Positions 29,893 through 38,712 of a DNA stretch of 64,000 nucleotides are shown here, one piece after another. Source of the stretch: Aphanomyces cochlioides. Lineage: Eukaryota; Oomycota; Saprolegniomycetes; Saprolegniales; Verrucalvaceae. The stretch spans positions 3,782,001 through 3,846,000 of the forward strand of contig JAHQRK010000004.1 in assembly GCA_019828595.1 (NCBI GenBank). Reading direction: 5' to 3'. The translations under genes were made by a program, and so were the position numbers. How positions within the stretch are numbered: the first letter of the stretch is position 1; each line of letters starts with the position of its first letter. A model generated the notes under the pieces. That model searched no databases. It was given only the letters and a program-made list of their open reading frames with translations, and was not told the origin of the DNA.

Positions 29893-30824
29893 ATGTCAAT
29901 GGGGAGTCTATTTGTAGTTAATGTAAACTACAAACTAATATTGCCCGAAGGCTCATCCCATTTCCAACTGCTAGGCTGAATTGGAAATCAATTTGGCTTT
30001 TCGTTTTCTTGATTCGCTTCGACGTTGGGACTTCGATTTCTTCGGTGTTTGTAAGCTAACACGGCGAATATGTCGGATAAAACTGACTCTTGGCATCTGA
30101 CCCAGGGGGTATACATTTTCATTGTCTTGGATCATACATAGACTTCGGTCTATGCAGCGCTTGTATCGCTTGGCGAGGACCCAGCAATGGGATGTTGAAT
30201 CAGTGACAGAAACAACCAAGAATTCTCCGTCAGGCTCATCCAATATCGCTCTACAGATATCACGAATTGGATCGCCCACCGATTGCTTGAGCAGTTGACG
30301 GGAGAATATGGCGTCGTTGTAGTGGAATCCATGTGTGTATGCCAGCTTGAGAAAATCATGCATCTTGGAAGGGGGAATGCCCGCGTCTTGAGGAACTCCA
30401 TGGGCCTCTTTGAAACCCGAAATGACTTCTTCGCTGAGCTCAAAATTGGAGACATTCAAATTGGTAGCAACGATTCGGATTGCAGCCGCAAGACAAGATT
30501 TGTCACTGTTGTTGCCAATTTCTAGCCACAGAGGATCCATCGCTCGAAATTCAGCAAGCGTTGGGGCGAGACCAGTGTTCGTGAGGAAGTGGGCTCCAGC
30601 TTGTCGCCATCGTTGGTACATCGCCACGGCTTCTTGACACCCGCTGAGGTCTTTTTCGTCGAACCAGTCTTTGTCGAGTCCATCCGGGCGTTGAAACTTC
30701 CAGTTGACTTGGTATTGAATAGTTGAAATTCGATTTCGCATTGATGCCACTTCGCGGTGGTCATCGATAAACAACACTTCATCGATGTCATCATCGTCGG
30801 TTGGAATTCGCAGAGTGCGTGGGC
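29893..30824 (-). mobile_element. LINE A2, 5'-truncated family A copy
   Basis: 932 bp, same truncation point and nearly the same sequence as A1. Here the intact tRNA follows directly. Confidence 0.9.
29971..30824 (-). pseudogene. ORF3 remnant in A2
   Basis: Same part of ORF3 as in A1 (about residues 121-404), without internal stops and lacking the start. Confidence 0.85.
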
Positions 30825-30872
<48 letters not shown>

Positions 30873-30897
30873 ACTGGTTCGATCCCGGTTCGTGGCA
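30825..30897 (+). tRNA. tRNA-Phe (GAA), array copy 3
   Basis: Identical to copy 1, rebuilt at the truncated 5' end of A2. A and B boxes complete. Confidence 0.97.
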
Positions 30898-31948
30898 TTG
30901 TTTTCACCACCACGCCTGCTTTTTCATTCACAACATCGCACCCTTCTTTTACACCACGGAGCGCACTTACACGCGCACACACTAACACATTGGACTTGTC
31001 CATTTCATTCACAACTCACACACCAACATAACCATGGACTGCACCTTTTACACTGCCATTCAAATTGCAAAGACAAAACACAGCATCCACGCACAGAATG
31101 CGATGCCATACATTCCTCCAAAGTCTCACGCCCAAGCTTGTCTCGCTCCTCTCTCAACGATCGAATGAAGCACAACTCATTCTCATGTCTTACTCTCGAC
31201 AGCACACACAACCAAAATGGCGTCTAAGCAAGACGTTGATGTTTTCAGCGACAATACACATTACAAGGCGATGGCTTCCTTCAGGACAGCACACACTTAA
31301 CAATCATACGCGGAGGAGTTCCATCATGTAGAGGCCATGCATCATATGCTGGACGTCGTATCGTGTTCTCTTCAAAGAGCTATGAATAGAAAGAACGACC
31401 CATCCAATGCATGTGAAAGTTGCACGTAATGTGGAGCAAGCATACGTTGTCCACACTGATTCAAGTTCGACGAGGAGAATACTCTATGCTCCAAAAAGTG
31501 CTCTTTTGACGACTTCTCGAGGCGAGGGACAATGACCCTCGATTTCTGTCAATATTCCGATCTCATTCGAATCCCTCCTGTGGATAGTTCTTTCAACCAC
31601 ACATCGTTTGCTTTCTGAGCTACAAGACTCTAGATATTACTGTAGGATGAGTTTTTATGTCATTGCTTTAAAGTATATGTCATAGCATGGGAATCGCCAG
31701 AAGAAAGGACCATGACGTGGTTAGCGAAGCATGGGCAGACGAGTGTATTCCCTGTGATGTGGAAATGAAACGGGATACTTTGTAGTATGGGATGTCAGTT
31801 AGTTGACAATGGTGTGTTTGAGTGTGCGTGTTGTTGCATAAGCTGAAGGAGGTAGTGTTCAGGGTGTATGGGGGGTGTTGTCAGGTGTGTGTATGTGTGT
31901 GGAAGAGGACGTGCGAGTGTGTGTGCATGGTCCTATGGAAGCATATAC
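30898..31948 (+). repeat. Array spacer 3 (1051 bp)
   Basis: Same unit, GGGGGG variant near the end. Lies between two intact tRNA genes with no insertion, so it shows the uninterrupted 1124-bp period. Confidence 0.9.
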
Positions 31949-31996
<48 letters not shown>

Positions 31997-32021
31997 ACTG
32001 GTTCGATCCCGGTTCGTGGCA
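31949..32021 (+). tRNA. tRNA-Phe (GAA), array copy 4
   Basis: Identical to copy 1. Both flanks are array spacer, so this is an uninvaded unit. Confidence 0.97.
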
Positions 32022-33072
32022 TTGTTTTCACCACCACGCCTGCTTTTTCATTCACAACATCGCACCCTTCTTTTACACCACGGAGCGCACTTACACGCGC
32101 ACACACTAACACATTGGACTTGTCCATTTCATTCACAACTCACACACCAACATAACCATGGACTGCACCTTTTACACTGCCATTCAAATTGCAAAGACAA
32201 AACACAGCATCCACGCACAGAATGCGATGCCATACATTCCTCCAAAGTCTCACGCCCAAGCTTGTCTCGCTCCTCTCTCAACGATCGAATGAAGCACAAC
32301 TCATTCTCATGTCTTACTCTCGACAGCACACACAACCAAAATGGCGTCTAAGCAAGACGTTGATGTTTTCAGCGACAATACACATTACAAGGCGATGGCT
32401 TCCTTCAGGACAGCACACACTTAACAATCATACGCGGAGGAGTTCCATCATGTAGAGGCCATGCATCATATGCTGGACGTCGTATCGTGTTCTCTTCAAA
32501 GAGCTATGAATAGAAAGAACGACCCATCCAATGCATGTGAAAGTTGCACGTAATGTGGAGCAAGCATACGTTGTCCACACTGATTCAAGTTCGACGAGGA
32601 GAATACTCTATGCTCCAAAAAGTGCTCTTTTGACGACTTCTCGAGGCGAGGGACAATGACCCTCGATTTCTGTCAATATTCCGATCTCATTCGAATCCCT
32701 CCTGTGGATAGTTCTTTCAACCACACATCGTTTGCTTTCTGAGCTACAAGACTCTAGATATTACTGTAGGATGAGTTTTTATGTCATTGCTTTAAAGTAT
32801 ATGTCATAGCATGGGAATCGCCAGAAGAAAGGACCATGACGTGGTTAGCGAAGCATGGGCAGACGAGTGTATTCCCTGTGATGTGGAAATGAAACGGGAT
32901 ACTTTGTAGTATGGGATGTCAGTTAGTTGACAATGGTGTGTTTGAGTGTGCGTGTTGTTGCATAAGCTGAAGGAGGTAGTGTTCAGGGTGTATGGGGGGT
33001 GTTGTCAGGTGTGTGTATGTGTGTGGAAGAGGACGTGCGAGTGTGTGTGCATGGTCCTATGGAAGCATATAC
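32022..33072 (+). repeat. Array spacer 4 (1051 bp)
   Basis: Same unit, GGGGGG variant. No gene called. Confidence 0.9.
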
Positions 33073-33086
33073 GCCGCGATAGCTCA
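33073..33086 (+). pseudogene. Half tRNA-Phe (nt 1-14) left of LINE A3
   Basis: GCCGCGATAGCTCA joined to the family A 3' end. Confidence 0.9.
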
Positions 33087-33164
33087 ATGTCAATGGGGAG
33101 TCTATTTGTAGTTAATGTAAACTACAAACTAATATTGCCCGAAGGCTCATCCCATTTCCAACTG

Positions 33165-34379
33165 CTAGGCTGAATTGGAAATCAATTTGGCTTTTCGTTT
33201 TCTTGATTCGCTTCGACGTTGGGACTTCGATTTCTTCGGTGTTTGTAAGCTAACACGGCGAATATGTCGGATAAAACTGACTCTTGGCATCTGACCCAGG
33301 GGGTATACATTTTCATTGTCTTGGATCATACATAGACTTCGGTCTATGCAGCGCTTGTATCGCTTGGCGAGGACCCAGCAATGGGATGTTGAATCAGTGA
33401 CAGAAACAACCAAGAATTCTCCGTCAGGCTCATCCAATATCGCTCTACAGATATCACGAATTGGATCACCCACCGATTGCTTGAGCAGTTGACGGGAGAA
33501 TATGGCGTCGTTGTAGTGGAATCCATGTGTGTATGCCAGCTTGAGAAAATCATGCATCTTGGAAGGGGGAATGCCCGCGTCGTGAGGAACTCCATGGGCC
33601 TCTTTGAAACCCGAAATGACTTCTTCGCTGAGCTCAAAATTGGAGACATTCAAATTGGTAGCAACGATTCGGATTGCAGCCGCAAGACAAGATTTGTCAC
33701 TGTTGTTGCCAATTTCTAGCCACAGAGGATCCATCGCTCGAAATTCAGCAAGCGTTGGGGCGAGACCAGTGTTCGTGAGGAAGTGGGCTCCAGCTTGTCG
33801 CCATCGTTGGTACATCGCCACGGCTTCTTGACACCCGCTGAGGTCTTTTTCGTCGAACCAGTCTTTGTCGAGTCCATCCGGGCGTTGAAACTTCCAGTTG
33901 ACTTGGTATTGAATAGTTGAAATTCGATTTCGCATTGATGCCACTTCGCGGTGGTCATCGATAAACAACACTTCATCGATGTCATCATCGTCGGTTGGAA
34001 TTCGCAGAGTGCGTGGGCGGTTGGTTGGGGCATCAGCCGTTGTCGCATTCGTTTGTGGCCTGGCTGGAACAGAAACATCGTCCAATAGATCCATGAGGGA
34101 TGGTAGCGGAGATCCATTGTCATTGCCCAAGGGGTCAAATTCGCGGGTGCTCGAGTTCAAAATGGACATATCAGGAGTAAATTGGTGTTCTTCAGTTGTA
34201 ACTGGACTTGAAGGACGAGTGTCGGATGATTGCGTCATAGGTACAGAAATCTCAACTCCATCCACTCCCTCAAGAGTAATCCCTGGAGACATCGAGCTCC
34301 CCACACCTCGTGTAGTTATGGGTCTCGACGTCTGCGCGGGGAGTACGCTATCGGCAGTGAAAATCGTTGAAGCTTCCAT
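33165..34379 (-). CDS. LINE A3 ORF3: chromodomain plus papain-like protease-like protein (404 aa)
   Basis: Third cistron, 217 nt after the ORF2 stop. The frame is open further upstream, but the A-run at 34540-34548 is nine long here and five in A4, so the intercistronic part cannot be coding in both. I start at the first Met (34379). Residues 1-130 are S/T/P-rich. Residues 134-194 read as a chromodomain: EVLFIDDHR, YQVNWK, WFDEKDLSGC, AVAMYQRW. Residues 225-360 resemble a papain-like cysteine protease: C231 in DKSCLAAAIR, H333 in TSHCWVLAKR, D354 in CMIQDNENVYPL. The tail (382-398) is very basic and nuclear-signal-like. Families B and C lack it. Role unknown; chromatin contact and processing of element or host proteins are possible. 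Domain calls are by eye. Confidence 0.75.
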   Translation of the reverse strand: MEASTIFTADSVLPAQTSRPITTRGVGSSMSPGITLEGVDGVEISVPMTQSSDTRPSSPVTTEEHQFTPDMSILNSSTREFDPLGNDNGSPLPSLMDLLDDVSVPARPQTNATTADAPTNRPRTLRIPTDDDDIDEVLFIDDHREVASMRNRISTIQYQVNWKFQRPDGLDKDWFDEKDLSGCQEAVAMYQRWRQAGAHFLTNTGLAPTLAEFRAMDPLWLEIGNNSDKSCLAAAIRIVATNLNVSNFELSEEVISGFKEAHGVPHDAGIPPSKMHDFLKLAYTHGFHYNDAIFSRQLLKQSVGDPIRDICRAILDEPDGEFLVVSVTDSTSHCWVLAKRYKRCIDRSLCMIQDNENVYPLGQMPRVSFIRHIRRVSLQTPKKSKSQRRSESRKRKAKLISNSA

Positions 34380-34596
34380 TGTTGTTGTCTTGGGTAAAAT
34401 CAAAAGTGAGTCTTGGAGAATTGTTTTGAGATTCTCACTGAACTTATTCTCAGTTGCGACACTTGAGTCAGGCACGATTTGATTGGGCAGTGAAATGTTT
34501 TGCGCGGATCGTGAGTGATGGTCGCCAGGATTCCCAATCAAAAAAAAATTCAGCTGGGATACCAAGTCAAGAATACAGCTGGGGCTTGTAATCAAA

Positions 34597-37500
34597 TTAC
34601 TGGTGTTCAACTCGAAAAGACATGGGATATTTTTCGAATAGCTCGTTGTATCCAGCTTGAGAGAAAAGGACTGAGACCGCTTCGATGATGTTTCGATAGT
34701 CGAAGTCGTCAGGCGAGAGCAAACGAATTGTTCGCCTGATGGAAGCTGTCCAACTGACAAATATAATCTCGTTCCATAGTAAAATCGGTAGAGGCTTTTT
34801 GCCATCGAACTTGGTTGCATTTCTTTGAGTCCATAAGGAGTACGTGATGGAAGCACAAAGGAGGGACCATAATTTGAATAATGCGTCATGCAGGTGTTTT
34901 CCTCGCGTATTGGTCTTGAAGCGACTGATATTCGTGGTGGTTGCCCAATCAAACTTAACACCATAAGCTCTCCATGCTCGCTCTTGGAACATCCAAACTT
35001 GATGTACATGATGACATGTATGGAAGGCATGATGAAAAGTCTCAACATCCGAGCAATCTTCATAGACACAACAAATAGCGTCAGGGTTTTGGATCTGCAT
35101 ATAGGAAAACCTCGAGTTGACGGGTAACATCTTCATGTGCAATCGAAACCATACATCGCCTTGAACAGGTGGAGGTAGATTACACACAGTACGAATGAGA
35201 CGGATATACTTTGCTATGTCTTTGTCAGTTCTTGTCGTAGTCTTCATAGGATGTATAGCTTCAGTCTGGGGGGCGTGGTAAGCTAAATGCACCACGTTTT
35301 TCTTGGGCCACGACTCGAAAGGTAAATCAGCATCCTTGATTCTGGCTGTAAACGGATGTTGACAAGTCGGGACATTAGGCAGTGGCGACCCTTGCCGAAT
35401 GTCAAACGATCGAACAACTTTGTCGAAGATTCGTGTGAGTTGATTGTAAATGTCGGTTGTGCGGGGCAATGTGGCAAAGTCCATGACTCCGTCCTGGTTT
35501 AGACAAACTTGGGCAGCTGGATTGTTCGACGACATTCGGTTCACGAACATGGTCTCTGTTGGCCAAGCGCCATGTGGGGTCAGGAAATCCTTCAGGCATC
35601 TGAGACCATTTTTGGCCCCGTGGCGGCACCAGAGACGCATGTCTTCATCTTTCACGACATTTGCTAACATCTTAGCAGAGCCGAAGTGCATTGCGTCGTA
35701 GGCTGTGAGCCATACCGGGAGGTTCAGTACCGTGTCGAGATTTGGAGGCACGCCGATTCGCTTACTCATGTCTGTGGCTGACCAATGTTTCCAAGTATCA
35801 AGCCACAGTGGATGGAGCTCGCGAAGCAAAAGCCACTTGGAGCTTGCATTTGGGTAGTATGAAAGAAAATCGAATGGGTGACTGTCTCGGAATAACTGAT
35901 GTATTGTGCGGCTAAATTGTCGCTGTACAAGTTTCTTCCACACCAGGATTTCACCAGGAGAATCGGCAGACATAAAGAGCTGTAAACGAAGAAGGCGTTG
36001 TGTTCGCAGCCTCGATGCAATGTGGGGGATTCCCAAGCCTAAAGGCTTGTCGTACTGCCACCTTCTATGGATTGAGGGACGGTAACTCTCATCGAGCTGG
36101 GTCTTGCGGCAAAGTATGAACTTGTTTAACATTTGTTGCCACGTAACGACCATAGCAGGAGGCACAGGTACAACGGCTGTTACATGCCACAACATAGATA
36201 GCAACATCGTGGAGGCAATAAGCTTTCGGCCCTGCAATGTCCTTGCTCGTTTACCCCATAGTTGAAAGGACGAGATGAATTTGTCGTTGAGTTTTTGAAG
36301 TTGGGAGTCAGCCGAAAGTCGATGGCCAAAGAGAATACCAAGATATTTCGTACACTGACCAGTTGGTACGATATTGAGCAAACCATCTGCTTCGATGTCT
36401 TCTTGATCGAGATGGTCGTTGAGAACCAAGGTCATGCACTTGGAACGATTCAGACGGGCCCCTGAAGCCGTGCAAAACTCTTCCACAATTGCCATTTGCT
36501 CCACAGCAGATTGCAGCGAGTTTGATAACAACGTCGAGTCGTCGGCAAAGAATATACTCGTAATAACTGAGTCGTGGGGGAGAGCGATTCCAAGATGTGG
36601 GGACGCTCGGAGCATCTCACCAAGAGGTTCTAGGTATAGGACGAACAGTAGGCATGATAAAGGACAGCCTTGTTTGACGCCTCGGGTAGGTCGGATCTTA
36701 GGGCCAAGCTCGCCATTGAAGATGATCTGGACCAAAGGTGAGTCGTACAAAAGAGCTACCCACGCAATGAAACCATCACCAGTGTTGACTTCTCTCAGCA
36801 CATCAAGCATGAATTCTCGATCCACCATGTCGTACGCTTTCGAAAAGTCAAGGAATGTTGCATAGTAGTCGTGATCTTCGTTGGTGCAAAACGTTTGCAA
36901 AGTTTGCACAAGCAGGACGTGGTCATGCAGCCGTCGTCCTGGGACAAAGCCAGCTTGACTTGGGTGAATGAGATGAGGAGCTACTGTAGCCAGGCGATAA
37001 GCGAGGGCACGGGATAGTATCTTCACCTCCACTGACATGAGTGCAATAGGTCGGTAGTTTCCAGGATCGCCTCGATCACCAGCTTTGAAGAGCAGAGCCA
37101 CAGCACTACGCCTTTGTTGAAGGAGTAGTTTACCGTGGTGGTGAAGTTGGTAGTTGAAGACCCTGACCAGGATTTCGGAGAAAGCCTCGGGTGCTACTTG
37201 GAAGAAGGCCGCTGGCCATCCATCAGGACCAGGAGACTTGTTTGGACTCATTGTCTTGAGAGCACTACACAGCTCGGCTGCTGTGATAGGTCTGTCTAGC
37301 TCCTCGCGTTGCTCATCATTGAGTTTGCGGGAGATAAACCGTATGACAGCCCTCCGCCTCGCCCGGTTTAGCCGAGGTTGTTCGCCACGAGTGGTAGTCA
37401 TTATTGCCTTCCAATGGGCAGTGAATCTCTCTTTGATAGTGGTAGGATCAGACACGGGAATGCCATCGACGTTGACCGTCGTGATAGGAACCTTGAGTCC

Positions 37501-38712
37501 TTGTGGCCTTCGAAAGAAGTGGCTCGTACCGCGTTCGTTGACATTTGCATGAAAATCGAATTGCTGATCCATGCGGTATTGGCGATATTCGATTCTTGCG
37601 TTTTCCAGCGCCAACCGAGTAGCATCAACGGCAGCCTCGTCGAGCAAGCCAGCTTCGTATGATCGTTGTGCAGATATATGTCTCAGTTTTAGGCTTTTGA
37701 GCTCGTGTTGCATGGATTGGAGGTGGTGGCGATGACATTGTTGTAAACGTCGTTTGATTCGCTTAAGCCACCCATACCAGACGGCTCCCATGTTTGTCGA
37801 TTCGTCCGCACGCATCTCAGAGAGGAGGTGTGATGCCTCTTCTCGTATGGCTTTGATGACGAGCGGGTCTTTGAGTAGCTCTCTCGGCAGCCTCCAGTAG
37901 CCACGGGTCGTGGGTGTATGACTTGTAGAGAGAACGACAGTGTGCTCCAAGTGATCTCCGGCAAAGCTGTTAGTGGCATATTTTGAGCTTTGGTAGGATT
38001 GGGCAACTAAATCTTGGTCAATGAACCAGTAGTCCAGACGATTGCTTCGTCCTGGACCGCTTGCCAGTCTTTCGTGAGGGTGGTGTAGGCGCCACGCGTC
38101 GATGACTCCTAGTTGTGACAGCCAGGCAAGACATTCGACTTTTCCAAAGGTGTGATCTTGCCGTGGTTTGGAAGCATCGAGGTGTTCGTTGACAGGAAGG
38201 TTAAAATCTCCCCCAACCAGGTGTACACTGTTAGCTTCAAAAGCGCGAGGGAGACTGTCAAAGAAACTAGCCCGATGTTGAGGGGTAACTGGCGCGTAAA
38301 TGTTGTGGATGTAGACTGGGGTTTCATCCCAGTACGTTTTGATCACAATATAACGGCCAGGGATATCGTGTTGTGATAAGTGCACCAGGCTTGAGAATCC
38401 AGGCATCGATTCGTGAAAGTATGATGCAACGCCACATCGACGGTTGTTCAAATTGTCCGTGCGGGTTGTTCGTAAGTCGTTGGTAAAAAGTTTGTACTTG
38501 CTAACACCCACTTCGTTGTCGAGGTGAGTGTGGAAAGTGTCAAGATGTTTTGCGTTGTTGAGTTTCGTTTCTTGAAAGAGAACAGCTTGTGTCGGTTTCC
38601 GAAGACGCCGTGCAACAAGATGTCCGTTTTCTTTCAGCCCATTGAGGTTGCTCGTCGTCACTTCAAGTATGGGGAGCTTGACAAAATGACCAGCCGCGAC
38701 CACTTTAGCCAC
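34597..38712 (-). CDS. LINE A3 ORF2: APE endonuclease and reverse transcriptase (about 1371 aa)
   Basis: APE motifs: SNLNGL (22-26), FQETK (E48), HNIYAP (136-141), GGDFN (D169), NRLDY (D227), GDH (252-254). RT core at about 490-740: LDFSKAYD (D622), GVKQGCPLS, FADD (D724, D725). A C-terminal Cys/His motif sits near 1215-1233 (CVYEDC...HAFHTC). The frame has a stop just upstream and its first Met is residue 103, past two APE motifs, so translation must start without AUG. The likely point is the GTG at 38712 in GTGGCTAA, where the last A's are the ORF1 stop. Termination-reinitiation or +1 frameshifting is therefore implied. No internal stop. Confidence 0.9.
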   Translation of the reverse strand: MAKVVAAGHFVKLPILEVTTSNLNGLKENGHLVARRLRKPTQAVLFQETKLNNAKHLDTFHTHLDNEVGVSKYKLFTNDLRTTRTDNLNNRRCGVASYFHESMPGFSSLVHLSQHDIPGRYIVIKTYWDETPVYIHNIYAPVTPQHRASFFDSLPRAFEANSVHLVGGDFNLPVNEHLDASKPRQDHTFGKVECLAWLSQLGVIDAWRLHHPHERLASGPGRSNRLDYWFIDQDLVAQSYQSSKYATNSFAGDHLEHTVVLSTSHTPTTRGYWRLPRELLKDPLVIKAIREEASHLLSEMRADESTNMGAVWYGWLKRIKRRLQQCHRHHLQSMQHELKSLKLRHISAQRSYEAGLLDEAAVDATRLALENARIEYRQYRMDQQFDFHANVNERGTSHFFRRPQGLKVPITTVNVDGIPVSDPTTIKERFTAHWKAIMTTTRGEQPRLNRARRRAVIRFISRKLNDEQREELDRPITAAELCSALKTMSPNKSPGPDGWPAAFFQVAPEAFSEILVRVFNYQLHHHGKLLLQQRRSAVALLFKAGDRGDPGNYRPIALMSVEVKILSRALAYRLATVAPHLIHPSQAGFVPGRRLHDHVLLVQTLQTFCTNEDHDYYATFLDFSKAYDMVDREFMLDVLREVNTGDGFIAWVALLYDSPLVQIIFNGELGPKIRPTRGVKQGCPLSCLLFVLYLEPLGEMLRASPHLGIALPHDSVITSIFFADDSTLLSNSLQSAVEQMAIVEEFCTASGARLNRSKCMTLVLNDHLDQEDIEADGLLNIVPTGQCTKYLGILFGHRLSADSQLQKLNDKFISSFQLWGKRARTLQGRKLIASTMLLSMLWHVTAVVPVPPAMVVTWQQMLNKFILCRKTQLDESYRPSIHRRWQYDKPLGLGIPHIASRLRTQRLLRLQLFMSADSPGEILVWKKLVQRQFSRTIHQLFRDSHPFDFLSYYPNASSKWLLLRELHPLWLDTWKHWSATDMSKRIGVPPNLDTVLNLPVWLTAYDAMHFGSAKMLANVVKDEDMRLWCRHGAKNGLRCLKDFLTPHGAWPTETMFVNRMSSNNPAAQVCLNQDGVMDFATLPRTTDIYNQLTRIFDKVVRSFDIRQGSPLPNVPTCQHPFTARIKDADLPFESWPKKNVVHLAYHAPQTEAIHPMKTTTRTDKDIAKYIRLIRTVCNLPPPVQGDVWFRLHMKMLPVNSRFSYMQIQNPDAICCVYEDCSDVETFHHAFHTCHHVHQVWMFQERAWRAYGVKFDWATTTNISRFKTNTRGKHLHDALFKLWSLLCASITYSLWTQRNATKFDGKKPLPILLWNEIIFVSWTASIRRTIRLLSPDDFDYRNIIEAVSVLFSQAGYNELFEKYPMSFRVEHQ

